DNA of 64,000 nt from Cenococcum geophilum 1.58 (Eukaryota; Ascomycota; Dothideomycetes; Gloniales; Gloniaceae), in contig KV748238.1 in NCBI GenBank assembly GCA_001692895.1, positions 868,001 through 932,000 on the forward strand, written 5' to 3'. Below the pieces are notes generated by a model, which was given only the letters and a program-made list of their open reading frames with translations, did no database searches and had not been told where the DNA came from. Made by a program: the position numbers and the translations under genes. Positions 1 to 10,991 of this stretch are shown in pieces; positions within the stretch are counted from its first letter, which is position 1, and every line of letters begins with the position of its first letter.

Positions 1-2590
1 GATAATATAAAGACATAAGAAACTAGCTAAAGAATACCCTAAAAAAAGAAGTAAGGAATAACTAGAGACGGTTTATAAACGAGTATACTTCTAACCTAAG
101 CCTCCCCTATAATAAGGGCCTTTGGGCTATAGCAAAATAGGTAAAGAAAAAGGCAGGGCGCCTAGTAGAAGACCTATACCTACTACTCCTATAAAGAGCA
201 GAAGAATTATAGGCTATAAACAATAATAATAAAAAGGCAAAAATCTTTATAGAAAGGTTCTTCCCCTAACCGGCTTTAGTAGACCTTAGTAATATCACGG
301 ATAAAACACTAGTAACTTACCTATAGGTTAACAGCGATATAATAATAGAGGAAATAGCTAGAACTATTAGCCGCCTTTTAAATAATATAGCACTAGGACC
401 AGATAGGATTTTAAATAAGGCCCTAAAAACCTATAGGCCACTTATAGCACCTTAGCTTACAGATATAGCCAAAGTATACTTTGCTATAGGCTACTACCCG
501 CAACTTAAAAGATCTATAACGACGGTTATTCTATAAAAAGAAAGTAAAGCAGATTACTTAATCCCAGGAAGCTACCGCCCTATTGCCTTAAAAAACACCC
601 TTAGTAAGATTTTAGAAAGGGTAATAGCGGAACGCATAGCAGATATAGTAAAGAAATACGCCCTACTACTATAAAGCTAAATAGGGGCAAGAAAAAACCG
701 CTTAACACTATTAGCACTTACGCTACTCGCTACTACTATTAAATTTATATAGGCGATACGAAAGGACTTTATAGTATTAATGCTTAGCTTAGATATTAGT
801 AGTACCTATAATAATATACCCCATAAGCGTCTCCTGTATATCCTTAGGGCAAAGGGCTTCTTAGAATAGATTATATAATTTATCTAAGGGTTTATAGGCT
901 AGAAAGAAACATTACTAGTCTTTAGCGAATACTAGAGCCCCCCTATTATAGTTACAATAGAAATACTATAAGGATTACCCCTCTCGCCTATACTCTTCCT
1001 TTTCTTTATAAGTAACCTACTTAACTCCTTTAAGGAAGGGGCAACCTAGGGGATAGGCTTTATTAATAATATAAACCTAATTATATACGGGCCAATAGCT
1101 ATAAAGAATTGCAGAATACTAAAGAAAGCCTATAATACTTATATAGAATAGGCAAAACGTTATAGAGTCTAATTCTTACCAGAGAAATACTAGCTAATCC
1201 ATTTTATAAGAAAACGTAACTAATCTATAGATCTTTAGCATATAATTCGCATTTAAGGCTTTAGGGGTTAACCAGTTTAGGGCCTAAGGGTATTAGAAGT
1301 ATAGGTAGATAGTAAGCTCCGGTGGAGCGCATATGCGGCATAAGCGGCCTGTAAAGGCTAAGCATAGTTCATTACTTTATCTAGGATTGTTAATTCTATA
1401 TAGGGTCCATGCTTTTAGAGGTTACGCCTACTATATACAGTAGTCGTCCGGCCAACTATAATATATAGATCCAGTATTTGGGCCATTAGAGAAACTAAAA
1501 AGGGCCCCCCTAAATTACTCCTTAAACTACTTTAAAAGGTCTAAACAGCCTACCTCTAGAGTATTATAGGCGGGTATAAGCGAACGGCCATAGTACTGCT
1601 TAAGAAGGAATCCAATATTCCCCCCCTATAGTTATATATTAAAGCCGCTGTAATATAAAGGACGTAAAATAAACACAACTTTAATGTTATAAAGTATATT
1701 AAGACACGCCTAAGTAAACTATAAAGGGACCCTAGGGTGCCCCGTAGGAGAATAAACCAATAACCCTAAAGTAGGGAAGAGATATTAGAGAAACAGGTAA
1801 AGAAAGTAGAAGAAAAATAGTGCCGCTTTAGGGCCTAGGCCTATATAGAGGAGGAAGGGAGACGCGTAAGAGGTTAGTAAAGATAATAGTAAGACAGAGA
1901 AAGGAGCTAAAGTAGAATATATAAGAACGCTAGAAAACCATCTACCGCAATACAATACTAGTTAGATTAATGCTAGAGAGGTAAATAGGAGTTAAAGGTA
2001 TAGAGGCTGACTTAGGCAAGATAAACCTAAGCTATAGCATAATTAACGCTATAGGGGGTAAATACCTAAGGGCTCTAAAAAGGCCTAATAAAGGTAGAAA
2101 ATATAATAGTAATACTCTTAAGAACAGGAATAATAGGACTAAAAGATTGGCTTTACTGGGTGGGTGTCCTAGTAGGTAGCCTAAGATACGAATATAGCTG
2201 GCTAAAATAGACACCAAAACACGTAATACTGCTATGCCCCCTACGTACTAATTAAGAAATAATACTTTTAGCAGCTAGCATAGAGAACTATAATACACTG
2301 CTCTTAATATAAAAAGGCCTTAAGGCGGTTACCTAGTGGCTTATTAGTTAAAATATGCTAAATTAGTTCTGGGTTATAAGGGAAATAGTAATAGAAGGTA
2401 AGGGGGCGAGTAGTAGGTGCCCCCTAGTAACTCTACAGTAGTAGAGTAATAGTTTGTAATACTAGCGCATCCGTAGGCTTATTACGGCAGCAGTAGTTCC
2501 TAAAGAGGTTAAATAATAAGGTAGTAGAGCACTATAGGCAACTTATAGGCGCTAAGTAGGCGAGTCCCAAAAGGCGGGGAGATGGATTAT
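1..2590 (+). pseudogene. LINE ORF2 reverse transcriptase, RIP-inactivated, 5' partial
   Basis: With stops ignored, the plus strand reads through the non-LTR reverse transcriptase. There is a YRPIALKNTLSKILERV-like block near 573-630, a MLSLDISSTYNNIPHKRLLY-like block near 780-840, and LSPILFLFFISNLLNSF near 980-1030. The catalytic FVDD box at 1059-1070 now reads FINN, so both aspartates are lost by G-to-A change. A LGVWVDSKL-like block follows near 1290. The C-terminal cysteine/histidine region typical of Tad-type ORF2 lies near 2140-2240. Many in-frame stops make it non-functional. Confidence 0.9.
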
Positions 2591-2708
2591 AGGGTTTTCT
2601 CATTTTTCTTAAATAGAGTTTTCTCCCTATATATAAATAAGGAGTAGTCCGCGTGGGCCTAATAGGGATCCAAATTGGACGTTAAGCAATGAATTATTAT
2701 TATTATTA
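1..2708 (+). mobile_element. Tad-like LINE, copy 1 (5' part outside window)
   Basis: This is a second copy of the LINE at 20626-26185: base 1 aligns with about 23480, and the two stay colinear to their 3' ends with only small length differences. It ends in a short ATT microsatellite tail at about 2691-2708, the kind of simple-repeat tail many fungal LINEs carry. Differences from the other copy are mostly C-to-T or G-to-A in CA/TG context, so this copy is the more heavily RIP-mutated of the two. The 5' half lies outside the window, so its target duplication cannot be tested. Confidence 0.93.
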
Positions 2709-3016
2709 ATTCTTCACACTGTAAAAGCTTACATTTTTCCTATATAGAGATTTTTCCTATAAATAGAAGGTAGAAGCCTATATAGACCTAAAAAAGGGAC
2801 TAAATTGGGCAATAAATAGAATAAATAATAATATTTATTTTTAGATTTATATAGTAAAAATAATTAAGTTAATAGTTTTTTCTATAAACTCTAATTATAT
2901 TTTTAATTTCTTTAATAAAAGACTTACCTAATACTTTATTTTTATTAAAAAAACTCTAATTATTTTCTATATATAATAAATCTTTTTAAAAAATAACATT
3001 TTCTTTTTATTATTAG
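2709..3016. other. AT-rich spacer, no gene seen
   Basis: Very AT-rich DNA between the LINE tail and the target duplication of the Copia element. It must once have been continuous with the DNA after 13551, because the Copia insertion separates them. I see no coding pattern, tandem repeat or terminal inverted repeat here. Confidence 0.5.
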
Positions 3017-3021
3017 ATATT

Positions 3022-3184
3022 TGTTAGTATGCTTTAATATAGTGTAATAGACGTAATATACGTGCAGTGCGATATATAATTAGATTCTTAAGGTTCTATT
3101 CTATAATATAGTGTTAATATATATACGCGTCTCGCGTAGGTTACGTGCTGTGTATGTGACACGTAAAACGAATATATACCGACA
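3022..3184 (-). repeat. 3' LTR of the minus-strand Copia
   Basis: On the plus strand it starts TGTTAGTATGC and ends ATACCGACA. It matches 13384-13546 over its whole 163 bp with mostly transition differences, and ATATT lies just outside. It is the 3' LTR because the pol frame runs on the minus strand. Confidence 0.95.
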
Positions 3185-3274
3185 CTAGCAGCTCTTTAAA
3201 TGCTAGGAAACTAATAGAACCTCCTTTATCGGGAAAATATTCGCAGGCTGGGTTTTAAGTTGACTTTGTTAAGC

Positions 3275-3420
3275 GCGTTTCGCGTAATTGACATACAGTT
3301 GACCAACTTAACATATTTAAAAGTTAAATAACATATAATTGACCTGTAATTGACCTATAATTAACTAACTTGATATATTTAAAAGTTAAATAATACGCAG
3401 TTAACTAACTTATATATTTC
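3275..3420. repeat. Short imperfect tandem duplication of about 60 bp
   Basis: The phrase ATATTTAAAAGTTAAATAA occurs twice, each time embedded in ACTTAAC/AGTTAAC and AATTGACC motifs. It sits inside the Copia element near its 3' LTR. No coding role is visible. Confidence 0.6.
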
Positions 3421-3472
3421 TTAATATACAATTAAGGTAATATAATATATTATTTTTAAGTTATATGCTTAA

Positions 3473-3880
3473 GAGGCTCTATATAAAGCTCTATACAAAG
3501 CTCTGCAATAGAGGCTCTGTACGAGGCTCTACACGAGGCTCTGCACGAAGCTCTGTATAAAGCTCTGCGATAGAGGCTCTGTATAAAGCTCTGTGTATAG
3601 ATGCTCTGCACGAGGCTCTGCATGAAGCTCTGCGTATAGAGGCTCTGCACGAGGCTCTGCACGAAGCTCTGCGTACAGAGGCTCTGCACGAGGCTCTGCA
3701 CGAAGCTCTGCGTACAGAGGCTCTGCACGAGGCTCTGCACGAAGCTCTGCGTATAGAGGCTCTGTACGAGGCTCTGCACGAAGCTCTACACGAAGCTCTA
3801 TACGAAGCTCTACGTATAGAGGCTCTGTACGAGGCTCTGCGCGAAGCTCTGTATACGGAGGCTCTATACGAAGCTCTATA
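3473..3880. repeat. Minisatellite of 12-14-bp units in a 39-bp higher-order period
   Basis: Units of the type GAGGCTCTGCAC and GAAGCTCTGCGTAC alternate. In the centre (about 3600-3770) they form a 39-bp higher-order period, which is why the minus strand reads a 13-residue peptide period (ELRAEPRAEPLYA). Outer units are more diverged (GCTCTATAC forms), as expected if RIP acts on the array. The open frames across it are a by-product of a stop-free repeat whose period is divisible by 3, not evidence for a protein. Confidence 0.9.
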
Positions 3881-3991
3881 TCGGGTCCCCGCACACGCCT
3901 CTGTTAAGTTACCCCCTTTGCAGCTACCTTATTTTTTACCCTTTCTTACATCCTCCCTACCTTAGGAGGTACTGGAACGGCAGCTAGCAGA

Positions 3992-4120
3992 GGACCGTCG
4001 CTAGAACTAGATAACCGTCGCTAGAACTAGACAACCGTTGCTAAAACTAAATAACCGTCACCAAAACTAGACGACCGTTGCTAGGACTAGATAACTGTTG
4101 CTAGAACTAGACGACGACCG
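3992..4120. repeat. 20-bp minisatellite, block 1
   Basis: About six units of the type GACCGTCGCTAGAACTAGAT, diverged mainly by C/T and A/G changes. The same unit forms the larger array at 4396-4785. The two arrays are the heads of a larger duplicated segment. Confidence 0.88.
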
Positions 4121-4351
4121 TTTAAACAACTAGCTAGTAAATACTATAAATAATTTAATTAATTAATTGATCGAATTAAACTAGAGCTTTAATATCGGCC
4201 TATTACCGAATCGAATTAAGACTTCCTAGGGAGGCACCCCAGACGACTACTGTTTAAATATATAGCTAGCGAACGGCTATAAAGAACGATTTGAATTAAT
4301 AAGAGCCTTTAATTAGGCCGACTCCTCCCCTAAATTAAACTAGATATTAAC
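4121..4351. repeat. Spacer of a duplicated segment, copy 1
   Basis: This stretch is repeated at about 4786-5003. Both begin GACGACCGTT after the 20-bp array and contain CCTAGGGAGGCACCC, then AACGGCTAT, then AGAGCCTTTAATT. Each is followed by a GTAG-rich tandem array. So 3992-4392 and 4396-5397 are two diverged copies of one compound unit (array, spacer, array). Confidence 0.8.
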
Positions 4352-4392
4352 GTAGGCAGGTAGGTAGGTAGGTAGGTAGGTAGGTAGGTAGG
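4352..4392. repeat. GTAG microsatellite
   Basis: A run of about ten GTAG tetranucleotides directly after spacer copy 1. At the equivalent place after copy 2 the sequence has become the 17-bp GATAGGTAG-based array, suggesting that array grew from the same seed. Confidence 0.9.
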
Positions 4393-4395
4393 AGA

Positions 4396-4785
4396 GGACC
4401 GTTGCCAGAACTAGACGACCGTCGCTAGAACTAGACGACCGTCGCTAGAACTAGATGACCGTCGCTAGAACTACGACCGTCGCCAGAACTAGACGACCGT
4501 CGCCAGAACCAGACGACCGTCGCTAGAACTAGACGACCGTCGCCAGAACTACGACCGTCGCCAGAACTAGACGAACGTCGCCAGAACCAGATAACCGTCG
4601 CCAGAACTAGATGACCGTCGCCAGAACCAGACGACCGTTGCCAGAACTAGACGACCGTTGCCAGAACCAGATGACCGTCGCCAGAACCAGATGACCGTCG
4701 CCAGAGCTAGATGACCGTCGCCAGAACCAGACGACCGTCGCTAGAACTAGTAGACGACTGTTACCAGAACCAGACGACGACCGTT
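4396..4785. repeat. 20-bp minisatellite, block 2 (about 19 units)
   Basis: Tandem units of the type GACCGTCGCCAGAACTAGAC, with occasional 15-bp deletion units ending CTACGACCGTCG. It is the expanded equivalent of 3992-4120. Confidence 0.9.
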
Positions 4786-5003
4786 CAAATAACTAGCCAG
4801 CGAACACCACGAACGATTTAATCGATCAATTAAATTAATCTAGAGCCTATTACTAAATTGAATCGAATCAAGGCCTCCTAGGGAGGCACCCTAGATAACC
4901 ACTATTTAAATATACAGCCAGCAAACGGCTATGGAGAACGATTCGAATTAATTAGAGCCTTTAATTGGGCTGACCTCTCCCCCGAATTAAATTAGACACT
5001 ATA
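4786..5003. repeat. Spacer of a duplicated segment, copy 2
   Basis: Diverged duplicate of 4121-4351; the shared blocks are listed there. The copies differ mainly by transitions (for example CAGCCAGCAAACGG against TAGCTAGCGAACGG), consistent with RIP after duplication. Confidence 0.78.
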
Positions 5004-5397
5004 GGTAGATATAAATAGGTAGGCAATATAGATAGGTAGATAATGCAGATAGGTAGACGATATAGATAGGTAGGCGATATAGATAGGTAGGTGATGCAGA
5101 TAGGTAGGTAATGCAGATAGGTAGGTAATGTAGATAGGTAGACGATATAGACCGGTAGATAATGTAGATAGGTAGGCGATGCAGATAGGTAGACGATGCA
5201 GATAGGTAGACAATACAGATAGGTAGGTAATGTAAATAGGTAGGTAATGCAGATAGGTAGGTAATGTAGATAGGTAGACAATATAGATAGGTAGATAATG
5301 TAAATAGGTAGGCGATATAGATAGGTAGGTAATGCAGATAGGTAGGTAATGCAGATAGGTAGGTGATATAGATAGGTAGACAATGTAGATAGGTAGC
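5004..5397. repeat. 17-bp minisatellite GATAGGTAGGTAATGCA
   Basis: About 23 tandem units of 17 bp, GATAGGTAG followed by a variable GTAATGCA, ACGATATA or CAATGTA. On the minus strand all three frames stay open because the unit lacks stops in that direction, giving a Thr/Tyr/Leu-rich 17-residue period. I treat those frames as artefacts. Confidence 0.92.
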
Positions 5398-5507
5398 GGA
5401 TATAGACATAATAGATTATATAAAGAAGTGTATATAATTTATCTTAATAGCTTTATAAACGGCTTTAAAGTAGCCTTTATTATCTAAAATTATAAGTTAT
5501 ATAGGTT

Positions 5508-5545
5508 GCGTAGGTTGCGTAGGTTGCGTAGGTTATATAGGCTAT
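5508..5545. repeat. Short 9-bp tandem repeat GTAGGTTGC
   Basis: Three to four units of GTAGGTTGC, then degenerate AGGCTGCGCGC units to about 5575. It is the last tandem block before the LTR fragment at 5701. Confidence 0.7.
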
Positions 5546-5700
5546 ACGCAGGCTGCGCGCAGGCTATATGTTAAATGAACTCGATATAGGCTGGTTTATT
5601 AAGTTAGTTAATACCCTTAATGGCCCGCTAACGACGCCAACTTCTAGCAGCTGAGGTCATTTACAAGGGACAATATTTTGCCGATGTTTATAATAGTAAG

Positions 5701-5985
5701 TGTTACGGGACCACCCTATAACACGCATTCTGCCGTATCCTGCTATATTCTACCTACTACCGCAAAATCGTCCTATGTTCGCAATATTGGTAATATCCAT
5801 AATATCCGTAATTTCTACCGAATTCTGCTAGGTCTGCTGAATTCTGCCAAATCTACCAAATCCTATTAAATTCTGTTAGGTCTGCTAAATTCTACTAAAT
5901 TCTGCTAAGTCTGCCAAATCTACTAAATCCTGTTAAATTCTGTTAAGTCTGCTGAATTCTACTAAATTTTACTAAGACTGTAACG
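5701..5985 (+). repeat. Gypsy LTR fragment with expanded 10-11-bp tandem units
   Basis: It begins TGTTACGGGACCACCC, like the LTR at 61677-62024 (there TATTACGGGACACCCC, a TG-to-TA change). Both then carry ATTCTGCC/ATTCTACC tandem units. Here those units are expanded (about 5815-5965) and the copy stops near CTAAGACTGTAAC, well before the end of the 61.7-kb LTR. So it is a truncated LTR rather than a clean solo LTR, and I could not confirm a target duplication. Confidence 0.6.
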
Positions 5986-5999
5986 ATAAGTGTTTTAAT

Positions 6000-8900
6000 A
6001 TATAATTGCTTTTAATTTCTTTATATTAAATCTCCTTTCTCTATTAGATGTCCTTCCGTTCTACCTACTCCTTAGCCTATAGTTCTAAGTAATTAGTATT
6101 AATTAGCTTCTTAAGAGCTATAGATGCCTTACTCTTAGTTATTAAGTTAGTAGGGTTGCTATTACTATTAATCTACTTAACTTCCGTAATCTTTTTGCGC
6201 TTATACAACTAACGAAGATATATAACGTCTATTATAAGACATTTCTCTTATATAGTGCCTAGCTTAATAAGGCATTTATAAAGTAATTTTAAGTCGGTAT
6301 AAAGTATAAGTGGGAGTTTAATCTATAGGAGTTGTCTAACAGTTAACTTAATTGTGGCGCTAATATTAAATCCATAGGCTATTACGTAGAGTTTAGATAC
6401 TAATACGCTTCTAGTAACTCTCTTACACTTAATTAAGGACTAATACACGATATTAGCCTTATTTGTTATATCTACTAATACTAGGATATAGCCTATTTGT
6501 AATAAGAGGTCCTTATTATTTATAAATAAGGCATCCGTAAACATAAGTAGGCGTAGTATATTAATATCCAGCTTAACGTATATAAGGCCTCTTATTAAGT
6601 TATTAATTTGCCATTAGAGTCGTTTATTAAGTGCTATAATATTACTTTTTTTAGGGTTAATTACCTAGGCAGTAAAGGAGAGGTTAAAAGAGGCTTTAGG
6701 TTAGCATATAGAGGCAATATATATACCTCTAGCGCGTTACGTAACGTATTATTCCTTTATAGTTAGTATATTATAGATAATACCTCTTAAGCTTATAGTT
6801 ATAGCTACTTTACTAAAGTAAACCGTATTTAGGTTCTTATACTAGCGTTCCTAGGTTATTATAATATTGCCTTCCTAAAAGAGTTAAATAATATATCCGT
6901 TAAATTTAAGTAACTAATTAACTATAAGTTATTTACGTTCTTTTGCAAGAAAGTAAGCCTTTTTTAGATATTGTTGCTCTACGTCCGTAAAGGTAGTATT
7001 AGCTAGGAAGAGAGTATTGTTAGTTTAAAGGCTAACAATGCTAAAGTAGTTAGGAGCGTTACTCTATAAGAGGCAAGGGTTATACGTTAATAAGTTTATA
7101 TCTAACTCCTTAATATAATGGTTATAGTAGGTTATAAACTAGTAATTACCTACTTCTAGGACACCGTATAAAGGCTTAATTACCTTTAGGATTAAGTTCT
7201 TTCCGATGCCTAGTTAGCTTCCTAATTTATAAGGTGGTTAGATATAAAAGTCTTAATTTAGCTTTATAAGAGACTGGATATACGCCTAGGAGATATCTTA
7301 TAAATATAGCTATATGCCGTTACCTTGTAATATCGCTGCGATATATAGAATAAGGCGTTAGCTAACTCGTTAAATAATAGGTAACTAGGTTAGTATAGTG
7401 CCCTTTTTAAGATCGTTGTACGTTTAAATAACGAGTCTTAATTTCTTAAAGGCTTTATTAGTACTAGGGTTCTTAATCTCGTCTATAAATTATAAGTTAA
7501 AGATTTTAGCTTCTACGGGTACGTCCTAAGGGTTAATTATCTTAAATACGCCCTTTTTAATTAGTTTTGTGGTTTTCTTTTAACGGGACGTTTTAAACTA
7601 CTTATAGTTACTATCCTCTTATAAGAATATAGTGATGTCGGTAGTATTAACGTAAGGGGGATGCTTATAGGGTCTTCCTCTTCCTTAGTAAGGTGGTTAT
7701 ACTTCTTTAGTTTCGGTAAGGGACGGTTTCTATATAAATGGTTCGTATATATAGGCAGTTTTTAGGACGGTTTCTATAGTGGGTTAAATACCGTTAACTT
7801 AAATATTATTAATTTGGGTGCTATTAACTTAAATATCTTTAACTTAAATATATCTACGGTCTATTAAGTACGGTTTAATAATAGTGCTGCGGAACTTTAT
7901 AGGGCCGTTAGGTAGGTTAACAGTACACATTTTTCCTTTAATATTTAGTAGGTTGTATAGTCCTGCTTAGTAACTAAGTTGTCCTACGTTACCCTCTCTC
8001 TAGACTAGTACTAAGGAGTTAAGGGGCAGATTATAAATTGCGGCAGTATTAGGGCTATTACGTATATTAAATGCATCTACAACCTAGCGTTCCGCTTATA
8101 TTTTCTTTACTTCCTCTATAGCTTTTTTAAATGTAATCGCACGCTATATTACTGTAGGTAAAGGTATATTAGACTCTGCTATTTAGGGGTACGCTCTAAA
8201 TACTAATAGTATAGGTATTAGGCCGTCTAGTTTTGCGGAGTTGTTAATTGCTTTAGAGGCTATTTATAGTGCTATATCCTTATTAATTCCTAGTATCTTA
8301 GAAGTAATAATATAGTATATACGTTATAAGGGGCCGTGGTAACGCTCTACTATACTAATTAAGTTATAAGCTTTAACCGGTATGCTCTTTATAGTAGCGC
8401 CTATATTAACCGTATATTGCTTAAACTCTCTACTAATAAAGTTCTTTTTTGCGTTATATGCAATTATATCTGGGGGGCCTAAGTATATATTAATCTAGCA
8501 TACTTATAATATGTCCTATATATACTTAGCGCTAATATTTTATAGCTATCTACCTGTTTAAAATTAGGTACCTTTATTAACAATATAAAGTACGGGCTTG
8601 CTATTAATATATATAATATTAACGATAATGTAGTAGTTAAAATTAACGTCGTCCTTTAAGGTAAATCTAAATCTGCTTAGTAACTTTCTGTGTTTTTAAT
8701 AGTATAAGTAATAGTGGGTAATATGCTTAAGGGTCTTGCGATTAGCATTGTTTTTATAGCTAGTACAGTCTAATATTCTTTTAAGTCGCTATACTAACGG
8801 ATATCTAAAGCGTTAGTGTAGGCGTTGCAATTTTACATTAGTTAAATAGCATGGGTTTTGGTTAAAAGACTTTGTAATAAATATATGTAATAAAGTATTT

Positions 8901-10640
8901 AATAGTAGAAATGGGTATCCAAATCGGCGTATAACTGGTACGGTCTTTAAGGGGGTTATTAGGATATTCTTTAGGTTATTAAAGTACACTTATAAATTGT
9001 CCATATCTGCTAGGTAAAGTAGGAAAGGGGTATTAACTTTAATAACGTGAAACTCTACTATACCTATTGGTGTAGCGACCTAGATAGAACTAATAGAAGA
9101 TATAGAACCTATTCTAAACTATACGCTAACTATGCCTCTTATAGACTTATTTAACTATACTTTATTAATCTTCTAAAGTATAAGAAACTAACTATATTCT
9201 ACTATAGAGCGTTTAGAGGCTTTAGTGTCGATTATTATACCTATAAACTTTATAGAGGTATAATATAAGGTTATATTATACATAAACGGGTCTATATTAG
9301 TGGGGAATACATCTATTATAGTATCGATAGTTATAACTACGTAGCTATATGCTCTATTGGCTAGTTCTAAAGCTATAGCGGTCGCGTTATCTAGTTTAAT
9401 CTCACCGTATAAAGTATAGTATACTATAGCCTGGTCGTCCTCGTCTATTAGAGTGCTAGGGTCTATATTAATTATTAAAGCGTTAAATACGTCGGTAATT
9501 TCATTATCTAAGTTATTATTGTCGTTATTATTGCCTTTATAGTCTATAATATATTACTTTATTCGCTCCTAAAAGCAGTCCTTAAACTTATTTTTAAACT
9601 TAGTCTTAGACTCTTTTTATTCCTCCTTAGTATGTTTCTATAAGCAATATCCTTCCTTATTATATATAAAGTAATATAGTTTCTTTTAGTTATGGTTATA
9701 CGGGGGGTTGCTATAATTGCTATAGTTATAGTTATTATCTCTTCTATAAAATCGTCGGTCTGTAAAGAAGGCTTATATCTTTTCTATATATTCTTTCTCG
9801 TATACTATAATAAACGATTAAAGTTTATTAATAAGGGCTCTAAAGTTATCTAGTAGGTCGGAGACTGTATATCTACATACTAGTATTCCCTAGTAAGAAG
9901 TAACGATTTTATTATAAAGGAAGTCTATGATTTATAAGGTAGGTCTAAGGCTATACTATAATTAGCGAAGTCTGTAGATTAATAATTAGAGGTATTTGCT
10001 TATAAACTTGTCTATATTTCCTACCATTACTATTATAAGTGTAATAGTATTCTACTTATCCAGATTCTTGCGTTAAAATCCTAGTCTTTTAAAGAAATTC
10101 TAAAGGTGCTTATAAACTTTAGTAAATGGTAGGCAGGATAGTTGGTTTATATAGAAGTAGTCTAAAGCTAGTCCTTTTAATATGGTAGGGAATGCCTTAA
10201 GATAGGCTTCTTAGGGTACATCCGCTTAATTATAGATATTATAGAATATTGTTAATTTATAGTTAAGGCTTTTGTTTATACTACTGTATTTCTACTCCTC
10301 TATATATATTTTAGCTGCGTTCGCAATTTCTTTACTATAGCTAGTTACAGTAATAGTGCAGTTCTCCTCGTCTGTAGGTTATATATAAAGTTACTATATT
10401 ATTATAGTTTAAGGTATAACAGATGGTGTAAAAGTAGAGGTATTTATAGGCTAAGGTATAGCAGTTAATGTAAAGGTAGAGGTAGTTGGTATACTAGTTA
10501 GTTAGGTTACAGTAGCTTTAGCTTATTATTATTCCTCTAAAGTGCCCTTTATTATATATACTTTAATCGATCTAGATAGCGTCGGTCCGTACTTATTATT
10601 AGCTAATTTAATTATTTCTTTGCTTTATTTAGTTTAGTTT
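6000..10640 (-). pseudogene. Copia gag-pol polyprotein, RIP-inactivated
   Basis: Read from 10640 downwards with stops ignored. A gag region comes first, with a degraded zinc knuckle near 9650 (YNKEGYCL-KHTKEE, original cysteines changed to Tyr). Protease follows near 9260 (IIIDTKASKRSIV, the DTGAS active site with Gly changed to Lys). Integrase spans about 8900-8000, with VERYHGPL near 8340 and DGLIPILLVFRAYP near 8200. A Copia reverse transcriptase with DVPVEAKIFNL and KAFKKLRLVI-like blocks occupies about 7550-6300. Stops appear throughout, mostly TAG/TAA where Gln or Trp is expected. Confidence 0.9.
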
Positions 10641-10979
10641 TTTTTATACTATATTATATAAAGACTAAGGGAGCGTTTTGCCTTATTTATGGTTAATATT
10701 AACCCATACTCCTCTAATATTTAGGCAGTTATATAGTCGCTAAAGCTAGTATAAGGGGATTTACGTAAAGATATTAACTGTAAAGTCCTTAAAATCTCCC
10801 TAGAACGATTCCTAAAGTATTAAATCTAGCTAGTTGTGTATCTCCGTGTATACGTATATCTTATATTATACGTAGTTAGTTAGCTTATCCTTAGTAACTT
10901 CTATTAGGTTAATTCTATTTTCCGATTTAGCTTCTTCTTCCTCCTAGTCTTTCTCTATTCCTAATATTTTGTATTTTAT

Positions 10980-10991
10980 ATATTGTGTATT
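10980..10991. repeat. Target duplication copy 1 of the ORF1-only LINE derivative
   Basis: ATATTGTGTATT here recurs exactly at 13038-13049. The two copies flank an 18-T tract plus about 2 kb, the arrangement expected for a minus-strand LINE insertion with a poly-A tail. Confidence 0.8.

Noticed and set aside
3992..5397. CRISPR-like repeat arrays
   Set aside because: The units are tandem without unique spacers, there are no cas genes, and the sequence is clearly eukaryotic.
3456..5409. Long open frames across the minisatellites (13- and 17-residue peptide repeats)
   Set aside because: Stop-free tandem repeats keep several overlapping frames open at once. There is no start context, no composition bias toward codons, and the frames sit inside a Copia element.
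5701..5985. Solo LTR with target duplication
   Set aside because: The left edge is clear but the right edge lacks the LTR end seen at 62024, and the flanks (GTAAG and ATAAG) do not match exactly, so it is listed only as a fragment.
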